DNA from: Dehalococcoidia bacterium
GTDB taxonomy: Bacteria; Chloroflexota; Dehalococcoidia; SZUA-161
DNA: 16,607 bases
Direction of reading: 5' to 3'
Assembly (NCBI GenBank): GCA_030619685.1
Contig: JAUXAX010000044.1
Span: 1-16,607 of the forward strand
This document shows positions 1 to 7,971 of the stretch, piece after piece. Under the pieces are notes generated by a model. The model saw nothing but the letters and a program-made list of their open reading frames with translations, did not search any database and was not told the DNA's origin. The translations under genes and the position numbers were made by a program. Position 1 is the first letter of the stretch, and each line of letters starts with the position of its first letter.

Positions 1-206
1 AGGCTAACGTGGTCCGAACCAGCCCCACCGTATTGCGGATCAAAGGGAATTCCATAGAGATTCATCGCAGCCAACTTCGGCCGAATCTCATGGGGGAAGC
101 GGTTCTCTTTATCCATTATGTCGACTAGAGGGGTGAGTTCCGCCTCGGCGAACTTCCTCACCTCCTTTTGGAACATCTCCTGCTGTTCGGTCAAGTTGAA
201 ATCCAC
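1..206 (-). CDS. acyl-CoA dehydrogenase, N-terminal part (cut by window edge)
   Basis: Flavin-dependent dehydrogenation of an acyl-CoA to the 2-enoyl-CoA, or the reverse in a reductive pathway. Only the first 68 residues are visible. They begin MDFNLTEQQEMF and continue with a helical stretch containing VRKFAEAELTP, then a DKENRFP segment and IPFDPQYGGAGSD, which is the standard N-terminal helical domain of the family. The catalytic base and FAD-contact regions lie outside the window. I chose a GTG start at 204-206 because it gives the canonical family N-terminus and has GAGAGGAAA just upstream. This start lies inside the end of the upstream dehydratase-type gene, whose stop codon is at 191-193, so the two genes overlap by 16 bp and are probably translationally coupled. 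As the last visible gene of the operon it could reduce the enoyl-CoA made by a 2-hydroxyacyl-CoA dehydratase, or oxidise a cyclic acyl-CoA. The family is clear; the substrate is unknown. Confidence 0.86.
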   Translation of the reverse strand, partial: MDFNLTEQQEMFQKEVRKFAEAELTPLVDIMDKENRFPHEIRPKLAAMNLYGIPFDPQYGGAGSDHVS

Positions 207-1468
207 TGTTGCTTTCCTCTCTTTTCGTTTGTTCCAGATTCATTTGGATATTTTCGAGATTCCAACATCTCGATAAAGGACTCGATTCGAGCCTTAACCT
301 GGGCATCATCATACCCCCTCGGATCCACCATGTTGCCTTCAAACGTCAAGCTCGGAATACCCAGTTCATCCCTGAGGATATTGCCTATGTCAGGCTGTTC
401 AGCGCTATAGTTTCTGCAGCAACGATTGCAGTGAAAGACTATGCCATCCACATGGTACTTCCGTGCACGTTCCTTGTAAAGCTCAGCCTTTCCCCATTGC
501 GCAGAACGCATAAAGAAACTGAGATATCTCTCCGCCAGACTGCCAAAGGGATCAGACGCATCCAAACGACCGCTGAATGCATTGCCGTAAAAATCGGTAA
601 CAAATGCGGCACCGAACTCCGCGAAATAGTTCAGTAGGCGCATGTTGTGATAGATGGGGAAGAGATCCCAAATCAGCCGGAACCTCTCGTTAGGAACGAA
701 ACCGATTCCATTATCTACTCGTTCCTTGACCTCGTCGCGAAGTTGCTCGTAGAAAGCCACGGCCTCTTTGGTACCCTTAAGGGTGACTAAGGGGAACAGG
801 CAGGTGAAGACATCGATTTGACTTATGGGAGTTGGAATGGCTTTGCGAAAATCGTCAATCTCGTCCCAAAGCTCGCTGGCGCGGTCCGACAGAGCTACTA
901 CTTCACGCAGCCGGTCCATATCAGACTTCCTCTTCGTATGCTCCTCCATGAAAGAGGCCAGCTCCCTTAGTTGCGCTACGAAGTATGCCTTGTGGTGTTC
1001 CGGCAGTGTTTCGCTGTCCACGGTATAGGCTGCATCCACTATAAACAGAGGACAATCAAAATGCCTCTGCATAGCCTCCCACCATTTGGGATGAGTGGCA
1101 CAAGCACCTTCGGTCGCGAGCAGGATATCCGGGGCGGGAGGTCCTTCGTCCCCGAAGGCGCCGCGCTTCTCAAAAATGAAGCCAAACGTACACAAGGCAT
1201 AGGAACACAGGTCCTGCGAGTAGCCCCTGGCTTCGCCAGCCTGGCACAGTTCCGCCGCTATCTTCCGAGATGAACAAAGTGCTGCATAGTTTTCGGGGAG
1301 GAACGGTATCCCATCGAAGGCATACACCAGCTCGACAGGTGCCATTGAAGTAATCCAGACTACCGGCTTGCCCTCTTCCTTGGCATTGGCCAGATCTCGG
1401 TAGTAATTGTCATTGAGGGTAGCCAAAGCTGCTGAAGCGGCCAGCCTGCCGGGCTTGGTTGGAGTCAT
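191..1468 (-). CDS. 2-hydroxyacyl-CoA dehydratase / benzoyl-CoA reductase family, larger (BcrB/HgdA-like) subunit
   Basis: Predicted [4Fe-4S] subunit of an oxygen-sensitive enzyme that acts by one-electron (ketyl radical) chemistry on a CoA thioester: either syn-dehydration of an (R)-2-hydroxyacyl-CoA or reduction of an aromatic ring. The protein has 425 residues from the ATG at 1468. Family hallmarks are a cysteine-rich N-terminal half (C65, C75, C88, C93, C123, with LCSYALC and TEGACATHPKWW) and the typical C-terminal block DGIVFHCNRCCRNYS followed by GIPSLTFEGNMVDPR and ARIESFIEMLE. The reading frame stays open to 1576, but that extension lies inside the preceding gene, which ends at 1500, and is not family-like. 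Starting at 1468 leaves a 31-bp gap with only a weak Shine-Dalgarno. The directly preceding gene encodes the partner subunit. Length and C-terminus resemble BcrB-type subunits somewhat more than fermentative dehydratases, but the sequence alone does not settle the reaction. Confidence 0.85.
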   Translation of the reverse strand: MTPTKPGRLAASAALATLNDNYYRDLANAKEEGKPVVWITSMAPVELVYAFDGIPFLPENYAALCSSRKIAAELCQAGEARGYSQDLCSYALCTFGFIFEKRGAFGDEGPPAPDILLATEGACATHPKWWEAMQRHFDCPLFIVDAAYTVDSETLPEHHKAYFVAQLRELASFMEEHTKRKSDMDRLREVVALSDRASELWDEIDDFRKAIPTPISQIDVFTCLFPLVTLKGTKEAVAFYEQLRDEVKERVDNGIGFVPNERFRLIWDLFPIYHNMRLLNYFAEFGAAFVTDFYGNAFSGRLDASDPFGSLAERYLSFFMRSAQWGKAELYKERARKYHVDGIVFHCNRCCRNYSAEQPDIGNILRDELGIPSLTFEGNMVDPRGYDDAQVKARIESFIEMLESRKYPNESGTNEKRGKQQWIST

Positions 1469-1499
1469 CGGCCTATCTTGGGTGCTTTCCAACTCAAAA

Positions 1500-2603
1500 T
1501 TACTCCAGCATTTCAATAAACGCCTGAACCATCGTCTTGAACTTGCCGCCCGACCAACCCGTGTCGGAGTGGTCAACTGCCAATACAGGTAACCCCTCCT
1601 GCTTAAGCCTGCTCTCGATCCATGGTCGATCGTAGAGATGGGTATCGCAGTATTTCTGGATCACCAGGATGACGCCTTTTACACGATAGTCCTTTGCCAG
1701 CTTCAACATGTGTTCCAGCCTGGGCTCGGCAGGATGCTTGCAGGGACACGGAATCTTTCGCAAATAGCGTTCAGCGAGCGCCCGGAGAGGCTCCGAGTTC
1801 TCATCAACCGTCGAGCCGTAATAGCGAGTCCCTATATCCAAATCGTCAATAACGACCTCTCCCCCACATTCCTCTATTATTTGCAGAAGCTCAATGTTCT
1901 CGAAGTTATTCCCTGCTACCAGCAGTCGTGCTCCGTTTCTCGGGGATGTATTGGGAGCGGGAAGGCTGTCAAGCAACTTGTGGAGCATCGCGCTGTGTTC
2001 CTCCTTGGGCATAATAAGCCCTGCCACCAATATCCCAAACACCTGGCTCCCGGAAAGAGGATGATTATCGCTTAAACCTAGCTTATATACCTCTCCCACA
2101 AGGGAACGGTCTTCATTGTATACCCTGATGGCTTGCTTCAGCGACTCGTCGCTAATCTTCTGGTTAGAGTATCCCTCCAAAGACTCCTTGAAAAGGCGCA
2201 GCTCATGGGTGAAGAATTCCACAGCTTCGTCAGTGCTCTTGCCGGGAACGGGTAAAAACCAGTAATAGGGTAGCTTAATGTTCCTCCTCCAGACATCGTA
2301 GAGGGCTCGGGTCATGTCGCATGTCTTGGGGAAGACTGCTCCGTCCAGATAGCTATACCGTCCTTTTAGCGCTTGATCCAGAGCAGCTCTCATGTAGGAG
2401 CAGCAAAAGGTTGGCAGATGGGCATCAGCTAGATCGATATTCTCTGAACTTCCTCTGATACGCACCGGTATTATGCCTGCCGAATAGATAAGCTCCTCTG
2501 GAGTATAATTGCAGAAATAGCCGAAAATCTTTTTCCCTGCCTGCTTCCACCCCTCCGCCAACTGATGCCTATTGCGATATGCCTCGTAGAACTCAGAAAC
2601 CAT
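1500..2603 (-). CDS. 2-hydroxyacyl-CoA dehydratase / benzoyl-CoA reductase family, smaller (BcrC/HgdB-like) subunit
   Basis: Partner of the adjacent larger subunit; together they should form the heterodimer that holds two [4Fe-4S] clusters. The protein has 367 residues. It starts with an N-terminal domain containing GYFCNYTPEELIYSAGIIPVR, followed by TFCCSYMRAAL and PKTCDMTRALYDVW. The C-terminal half has KYCDTHLYDRPW and KTMVQAFIEMLE. Candidate cluster ligands spaced as in the family are C67 or C68, C95 and C319. An additional CPC pair is at 286-288. I chose the ATG at 2601-2603, which shares its A with the TGA stop of the upstream ligase gene (TGATG), a typical coupled junction. A GTG one codon earlier (2604-2606) is the alternative. 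The KYCD and NYTPEELI motifs are shared by BcrC-type reductases and HgdB-type dehydratases. The ATP-dependent activator that such pairs need is not encoded in the window. Confidence 0.87.
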   Translation of the reverse strand: MVSEFYEAYRNRHQLAEGWKQAGKKIFGYFCNYTPEELIYSAGIIPVRIRGSSENIDLADAHLPTFCCSYMRAALDQALKGRYSYLDGAVFPKTCDMTRALYDVWRRNIKLPYYWFLPVPGKSTDEAVEFFTHELRLFKESLEGYSNQKISDESLKQAIRVYNEDRSLVGEVYKLGLSDNHPLSGSQVFGILVAGLIMPKEEHSAMLHKLLDSLPAPNTSPRNGARLLVAGNNFENIELLQIIEECGGEVVIDDLDIGTRYYGSTVDENSEPLRALAERYLRKIPCPCKHPAEPRLEHMLKLAKDYRVKGVILVIQKYCDTHLYDRPWIESRLKQEGLPVLAVDHSDTGWSGGKFKTMVQAFIEMLE

Positions 2604-4249
2604 CACTGTTTATCGAGCCCCAGTTCACTTACAGCTGTCTCCTTTAGGACGAATTTCTGGATCTTGCCCGTCGCTGTCATGGGGAAATCATCTACGAACC
2701 TTACGTACTTGGGGGCTTTGTAGTTGGCTATCTTCCCCCTGGCGAAGCTTATGATCTCCTCTTCGGTTGCTGTCTGACCTTCCTTCAGCTTTATGAAGGC
2801 CATCGCTACCTCGCCCATTCTCCTATCGGGTACGCCGGCTACAGCAACCATGCTTATCTTAGGATGAGTCATGAGGAAGCTTTCTATTTCCGCAGGATAG
2901 GCGTTCACTCCTCCTATAATGAACATATCCTTAAGCCTGCCGGTTATCTTTATGTACCCTTGCTCATCCATGGTGCCCAGGTCGCCCGTGCGGAACCACC
3001 CATCCTTGTTAAAGGCTTTCCTCGTTTCCTCAGGCAGCTTGTAGTACTCTTTCATAACGTAGAAGCCACGACTGCAAAGCTCCCCTTGAGTGCCCCGCGG
3101 GACTTCCGCCCCCGTGTCCTGATCCAGTACCTTGAGATCACAATCATCAAATATGAGCTTTCCAGCAGTATTGGCAACTACCTCGGGCGGGTCGCCGGGC
3201 TGGCTCATGGTGCTAACACCGGTATTCTCTGTTAACCCATAGGCAGATATGAGATCCTTGATTCCCATCTTATCCATGATGGTTCTCACCAGGTCTGGTG
3301 AGACATCAGCTCCCCCAATGACCGCGGCCTTCATCGAAGTGGTATCACGCTTGGGAAAATCGGAGTGGTCCAGCATCATGATGTACATAGTGGGCGAGCC
3401 GGTAAACTTGGAGACCTTTTCCTCGTCTACTAACCTCAGGGCCTCGCCGGGGTCAAACGATTCCATAGGCAGAATACAGGCCCCGTTGCACGCACCCAAC
3501 AGCATTCCCGTCATATTCCCCATGTTGTGACTGAAGGGAGAGACAACCAGAATGCGGTCCTTGTCTGACATCTGAAATCTAGCGCTAACGGCATCCATAA
3601 TCCTGCTGTACTGGTAGTTTGTAGTCACCACCCCCTTGGGAAAGCCGGTCGTCCCTGAGGTATAAGGGATGATATAGGTATCCTCAGGCATGATTGCCTC
3701 TTGAGCCTTCCTTACTGTATCACTGCTGGCGTAGTCCTTCCCCGATTCCAGCACCTCATTGTAATCGAGCATTCCCGGATGGCTTCGCTCACTGAGCATG
3801 ATGACTCTCTTGAGTAACGGCAGTTTCTCGCATCGCAGCTCACCGGGCTTGCACTCCTTCAGCTCCGGGCAAACCTCATAAATCATGGGAATAAAATCTA
3901 TCTTCAGGAAATGGTCCACCACAAAAAGGGTGGTTGAATCCGACTGCTTGAGGATGTACTCCAGTTCGTGTACCTTGTATCGAGTGTTAAGTGGGATGAG
4001 CGGAGCGCCTATCTTTATGCAGGCGAAGTGGGCATAAACCCACTCGGGCACATTGCTCATCCAAATCGCTACCTTATCCCCCCTCTTGACGCCCATCTTA
4101 AGCAGGGCATTGGCTATTGAATTCACTTTGTCCGTAAGTGTGTCGAATGTTATTCTCTGACTCCCAGAGACTATTGCCTCATTCTTGGGATATTCGGCCG
4201 CAACCCTGTCTATTATGCCCGCTAAAGTATCGCCAGGCTTCAACTCCAT
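2603..4249 (-). CDS. acyl/aryl-CoA ligase (class I adenylate-forming, AMP-producing)
   Basis: Activates a carboxylic acid to its CoA thioester with ATP, through an acyl-adenylate. The 548-residue protein is full length for the family and shows the core motifs in order: TSGTTGFPKG at 197-206 (phosphate-binding loop), YGLTEN from 337, TGDL at 421-424, GRLKDMFIIGG from 437 (hinge and C-domain), and TGKIQK with the catalytic lysine K529 near the C-terminus. The ATG at 4249 is preceded by GGAGAGGG. The gene starts 19 bp after the PorAB fusion gene stops, and its stop overlaps the start of the small dehydratase-type subunit gene. Its position directly before the two radical-enzyme subunits suggests that it makes their CoA-ester substrate (a 2-hydroxyacid, an aromatic acid or a cyclic acid). 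Substrate-pocket residues cannot be assigned by eye, and a general fatty-acid ligase is also possible. Confidence 0.9.
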   Translation of the reverse strand: MELKPGDTLAGIIDRVAAEYPKNEAIVSGSQRITFDTLTDKVNSIANALLKMGVKRGDKVAIWMSNVPEWVYAHFACIKIGAPLIPLNTRYKVHELEYILKQSDSTTLFVVDHFLKIDFIPMIYEVCPELKECKPGELRCEKLPLLKRVIMLSERSHPGMLDYNEVLESGKDYASSDTVRKAQEAIMPEDTYIIPYTSGTTGFPKGVVTTNYQYSRIMDAVSARFQMSDKDRILVVSPFSHNMGNMTGMLLGACNGACILPMESFDPGEALRLVDEEKVSKFTGSPTMYIMMLDHSDFPKRDTTSMKAAVIGGADVSPDLVRTIMDKMGIKDLISAYGLTENTGVSTMSQPGDPPEVVANTAGKLIFDDCDLKVLDQDTGAEVPRGTQGELCSRGFYVMKEYYKLPEETRKAFNKDGWFRTGDLGTMDEQGYIKITGRLKDMFIIGGVNAYPAEIESFLMTHPKISMVAVAGVPDRRMGEVAMAFIKLKEGQTATEEEIISFARGKIANYKAPKYVRFVDDFPMTATGKIQKFVLKETAVSELGLDKQ

Positions 4250-4268
4250 CGTCTTCCCTCTCCTGTGA

Positions 4269-6341
4269 CTACTTCATCCCTGTCAGTTGATAGAAACTCT
4301 TATCTGTCTCCTTCTGAATTTCGGCTATCTGTGCCTTGGTGAGATGGGAGAATCTCCCCTGTTTCATAAGGTATTCCTCTACCGGCTTTCTTTCCTCGGG
4401 CACTATGTTTACGGTTATCTCGCCATTCTCGCATTCGTATAGCACCACCATCCCGGTCTCGACTCCAAGGCGCGCGATCTCTATGCCCAGAGCGGGGTCA
4501 TACTCCCATCCGGGAGGGCAGGGGCAGATTATATGGATGAAAGAGGGTTTGTCCAAACTCTTTGCCTTCCTTACCTTTCTCAGCAAATCCTCGGGATATG
4601 CTGTGGAAGCAGTGGCAATGTAAATATCCCCGTGAGCAGCTACGATCTGCTCAATATCCTTGACCCTTCCCTGTCTCCCTCGCAACGTTGTCTTAGTCCG
4701 AGCCATGTAAGGTGTAGAACCGCTCCTCTGGACACCTGTATTCATATATGCTTGATTGTCATAGCAGAGATAGATTATTCGGTGTCCCCTTTCCAGAGCG
4801 GCAGAGAATGTTTGCAGCCCGATATCGAAGAGTGCCCCGTCGCCGGCTACCTGGACTATATCAGCCTTGATCCCTTTCCTCTTCATGGCGACTTCCATCC
4901 CGCTGGCGGCGGCACCCGCGTGGCTATAGGTGAAATAGAAGAAGGAAACATTCCAGGCGTTTAGCGGGTAGTAAGTGCCAACCGCCGAAAGGCAGCCTGA
5001 ATTATTAACAACCACTACATTTTTGTCGAAGACACTCAGAACCATCCTGATTGCATTGAGGCTTATGCAGCCAGCACAGGAGGCAACGCCCTTGCTCAAG
5101 CCAGCTTCACCCTCCCTGACCAATTCCCTCTCCACCTCTTGACCACTCACTAACTTCTCGTAATTATCATAGCCACTCATGGTTGCTACTCGCTCGTCGA
5201 AGCCTGCCTTATACCATTCCACGAACTCATCATCTCTCTTCAGCCAATTCTCGAACATCTCATCAACGTCCCGGCCGCTGATGTCCTTGCCGCTAATGAT
5301 AATATTGGATATAGCTGCCTGTGATTTCTGAAGAGCTGCTCTTATCTCTGTGCAGGATACCCCATAAGAGCTTCCTGGGGAGGGAGCTCGATCGAGCACC
5401 AATATCCTCTTAGCACCGGACAGTGAATGACTGACTTCCTCCTCCGGGAAAGGCCTGAAAACCCTCAGCTTTAGCAAGCCTAACTTCATCCCCTTTTCTC
5501 GATATTCATCTACCTTTTCTCTCAGGACGCTGACTACCGAGCCCATCCCCACTACGATCGATTCAGCATCCTCGGTTCTATATGCTTCTACCAGATCGTA
5601 GTGTCGCCCAAAGACTTCAGCATATTCTTTGCAAATGTCTCTTATTACCTGCTTCGCATCCTGCATGGCCGTGCACTGCTGCATCTTAAAACTAGGATAC
5701 TGGGCCATAACACCAGGTCCTTGAGCCATAGGGTAATCCGGATCAACAAATACATGCTTGGGCTGATACTTGGGCAGGAATCTGTCCACCTTATCCTGTT
5801 CAGGGACATCCACCAACTCAAAGCTATGGCTTACCCTATGCCCTTCAGACACTACAAAAGAAGGCAGCAGCACCTTCTCGTTTTCGCTGATCCTATAGGC
5901 CATTATCAAGGAATCTATTATCTCTTGCCCGCTCTCGCAATAGAACTGGAGAAAACTGGCGTCTCTTTCCGAAAGGGAATCGGTGTAGTCACTCAGAAGT
6001 CCTTGAGGTATACCAACCTCCCGGCTGACTACGGCCAAGACTGCAGGCAGAGCCATTCCCGAAGCTGCCCACAACATCTCGCGCATGAGGGAAAGCCCTT
6101 GAGAACCAGTACAACTGAAGGTTCTACACCCTGCAGCTACAGCGCCAACACAGATACCCATAGCACCCAGCTCTGATTCAGCATTCAAGATATCAGCGTC
6201 AAGCTCCCCTCTGGCAACCATCTCATAGAGTTCTTCCGAAGCTGGGGTGGCGGGGGTAATAGGATAAGCGCTTATTACCTCGACCCTGGATAGCCTGACA
6301 CCCTGGGCTATGCACTGGTTCCCTGAAAGAAACATGTCCAT
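4269..6341 (-). CDS. 2-oxoacid:ferredoxin oxidoreductase, fused alpha-beta (PorA-PorB) subunit
   Basis: Thiamine-diphosphate enzyme core that oxidatively decarboxylates a 2-oxoacid to the acyl-CoA and passes electrons to ferredoxin. The 690 residues comprise an alpha (PorA) half of about 1-380 with YPITPATPASE at 26-36 and a C-terminal transketolase-like domain (VVGMGSVV, LLKLRVFRPFPEE). The beta (PorB) half begins at about 400. The beta half has cluster cysteines C422, C425 and C450 and a fourth in the PCPPGW motif (C608). Its ThDP/Mg motif is GDGALFDIG at 500-508 with DNQAYMNTG at 528-536. Alpha and beta are usually separate chains, or are joined in pyruvate oxidoreductases with gamma and delta domains between them. 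Here alpha and beta are joined directly, and gamma and delta are supplied by the two preceding genes. The ATG at 6341 follows a GGAGG; only 1 bp separates it from the upstream stop. Pyruvate-type or 2-oxoisovalerate/aryl-pyruvate-type specificity cannot be decided. Confidence 0.92.
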   Translation of the reverse strand: MDMFLSGNQCIAQGVRLSRVEVISAYPITPATPASEELYEMVARGELDADILNAESELGAMGICVGAVAAGCRTFSCTGSQGLSLMREMLWAASGMALPAVLAVVSREVGIPQGLLSDYTDSLSERDASFLQFYCESGQEIIDSLIMAYRISENEKVLLPSFVVSEGHRVSHSFELVDVPEQDKVDRFLPKYQPKHVFVDPDYPMAQGPGVMAQYPSFKMQQCTAMQDAKQVIRDICKEYAEVFGRHYDLVEAYRTEDAESIVVGMGSVVSVLREKVDEYREKGMKLGLLKLRVFRPFPEEEVSHSLSGAKRILVLDRAPSPGSSYGVSCTEIRAALQKSQAAISNIIISGKDISGRDVDEMFENWLKRDDEFVEWYKAGFDERVATMSGYDNYEKLVSGQEVERELVREGEAGLSKGVASCAGCISLNAIRMVLSVFDKNVVVVNNSGCLSAVGTYYPLNAWNVSFFYFTYSHAGAAASGMEVAMKRKGIKADIVQVAGDGALFDIGLQTFSAALERGHRIIYLCYDNQAYMNTGVQRSGSTPYMARTKTTLRGRQGRVKDIEQIVAAHGDIYIATASTAYPEDLLRKVRKAKSLDKPSFIHIICPCPPGWEYDPALGIEIARLGVETGMVVLYECENGEITVNIVPEERKPVEEYLMKQGRFSHLTKAQIAEIQKETDKSFYQLTGMK

Positions 6342-6342
6342 T

Positions 6343-7971
6343 TTATGCAGCCTCCATCGCCATTCGAATCAGCCCTGTAGGACATTCGTGGCTACAAATC
6401 CCACAGCCTTTGCAATAATCGTAGTCAAACTCATAGCTCCCATCTATCACCGCAACACAGATATCCGGGCAAAAATACAGACAATTATCACACTCCTTAC
6501 AAACGCCACATGAAAAACACCTTGTCGCTTCTTTTATCCCTTCCTCAACCGAAATGCCGGGGTTGATTTCGGAAAAACTCGAAGTCCTTTCGCCACCCGA
6601 CAATTCCGGCATCCTTACCACCGATTGCCGTGGAAAGTACGCGGTGTTGATGTCTTCGAGAGGAGCCAGTTCTTTGACTGGCTCCTCCTCGACCTCTTTG
6701 CCTCGCAGGCACTTATCGATGGCTCGAGCAGCCCGTTTCCCTGAAGCAATGGCATCCACTACCCTGCCAGCACCGGTAACAGCGTCGCCGCCGCTAAATA
6801 TCTGCATTCCATCAACTTTAACACCTGTTTCGGCAAGTGCCATCCCCTCTGGCAACAAGGAAAGGTCAGGAGTCTCACCGATGGCAGCGATCACCGTTTC
6901 AACCTGCATTGTAAACGTTGAACCTTCGATTGGGATTGGCCTTTTTCTACCCGTTTCATCTGGCTCACCCAACCGCATTCTAGTGAACTCAACCTCTTTC
7001 ACCTTACCATCCCGAGCTATGACCTTCGTTGGAGCTGCCAAATAAACGATCTCAATTCCCTCTTTGCTAGCCGCCTCGATCTCCTCTTCGATTGCTGGCA
7101 TCTCCTCTCTGGTTCGGCGATAAACGATAATGCTCTTTGCGCCGAGCCTGAGAGCCGATCGGGCGGCATCAATGGCTGTGTTGCCACCGCCGATGACTAC
7201 AACGCTTTTCCCGATTTGCACATCGCCATCGAGATTTAACTCCCTGAGGAATTCCGTTCCTGAAATGACTCCGGCTATATCCTCTCCAGGAACCTCTAAA
7301 GCTCGGCTACTGTGGGCTCCAGTAGCAATGAAGACAGCATCATAATCCCTTAGCTCTTTGACATTATCAATCCTGGTACTGGTCTTGAACGATACCCCAA
7401 GCGCTTCAATATCGGCTATCTCTTTATCCAGAATCTCCCTGGGCAGCCGATATTCTGGTATCCCGACTCTGAGCATTCCGCCGATTGCCGGCAAGGATTC
7501 GAAGACTGTCACCTGGTAGCCATCTTCTGCCAGGAAATAGGCGCAGGAGAGCCCCGCTGGTCCGGAGCCAACAATAGCTACACGCTCCTTCCCTGGTGAT
7601 ACGCCTAGTTTCTCGCTTACCTTCTCCTTAAAAGCGTAATCTGCCACCAGCCTTTCGAGGGTGTGGATTGACATGGCCTCATCGTATTCTCCCCGGTTAC
7701 ATTCTTGTTCGCAGGGGTGCGGACAGACCCGGCCACAGACACCGGGCAATGGGCTGGTCTCTTTGATTAATCGCCAGGCATCCAGCAGCTTCTCGTCACG
7801 GACCAAGCGAATGAAACCCTGGATATTGTTTCCAGCAGGGCAAGCATTATTGCATGGGGGCATCTTCTCTTCATGCACGGGCCGGGAATATCTCCAGCTT
7901 CCTGTCTTGTTTACCAGAGCAATGGTGCCTGTAGCATGTATGCCTGCACCCCTAATGTACACCTTTCCCAC
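6343..7971 (-). CDS. GltD-like FAD/NAD(P)H oxidoreductase fused to a PorD-type 2[4Fe-4S] ferredoxin
   Basis: Likely the electron-exchange subunit of the 2-oxoacid oxidoreductase, linking ferredoxin-level electrons to NAD(P)H. Domains in order: a short N-terminal PorD-like piece (NKTGSWRYSRP at 21-31); a GltD-type N-terminal Fe-S domain (C40, C44, C79, C83, C87, C91); an FAD Rossmann fold (GSGPAG at 135-140); a nucleotide-binding fold (GGGNTA at 261-266, then VYRRTREEMPA); and a C-terminal ferredoxin domain. The ferredoxin has two CxxCxxCxxxCP motifs, at C491/C494/C497/C501 and C520/C523/C526/C530, plus extra cysteines at 485, 488 and 505. It has 542 residues from a GTG start at 7971, preceded by GAAGAGGTG. 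That start lies 20 bp inside the end of the PorG gene, so the two are coupled. The YRR motif is typical of NADPH-using relatives, but coenzyme choice is an inference. Confidence 0.9.
   Translation of the reverse strand: MGKVYIRGAGIHATGTIALVNKTGSWRYSRPVHEEKMPPCNNACPAGNNIQGFIRLVRDEKLLDAWRLIKETSPLPGVCGRVCPHPCEQECNRGEYDEAMSIHTLERLVADYAFKEKVSEKLGVSPGKERVAIVGSGPAGLSCAYFLAEDGYQVTVFESLPAIGGMLRVGIPEYRLPREILDKEIADIEALGVSFKTSTRIDNVKELRDYDAVFIATGAHSSRALEVPGEDIAGVISGTEFLRELNLDGDVQIGKSVVVIGGGNTAIDAARSALRLGAKSIIVYRRTREEMPAIEEEIEAASKEGIEIVYLAAPTKVIARDGKVKEVEFTRMRLGEPDETGRKRPIPIEGSTFTMQVETVIAAIGETPDLSLLPEGMALAETGVKVDGMQIFSGGDAVTGAGRVVDAIASGKRAARAIDKCLRGKEVEEEPVKELAPLEDINTAYFPRQSVVRMPELSGGERTSSFSEINPGISVEEGIKEATRCFSCGVCKECDNCLYFCPDICVAVIDGSYEFDYDYCKGCGICSHECPTGLIRMAMEAA

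Noticed and set aside
1469..1576. N-terminal extension of the larger dehydratase-type subunit (open frame to 1576)
   Set aside because: It lies within the coding end of the preceding gene (stop at 1500) and its translation is arginine-rich and not family-like; the ATG at 1468 gives the expected length.
109..1592. Several plus-strand and minus-strand open frames of 60-145 codons over the first 1.6 kb
   Set aside because: They overlap genes with clear protein families and have no recognisable motifs or good ribosome sites; they are opposite- or alternate-frame shadows.
4269..6341. Frameshift joining separate porA and porB genes by error
   Set aside because: The frame is continuous through a plausible linker (about residues 380-420) with normal composition and no homopolymer at the joint, so a true fusion is more likely.
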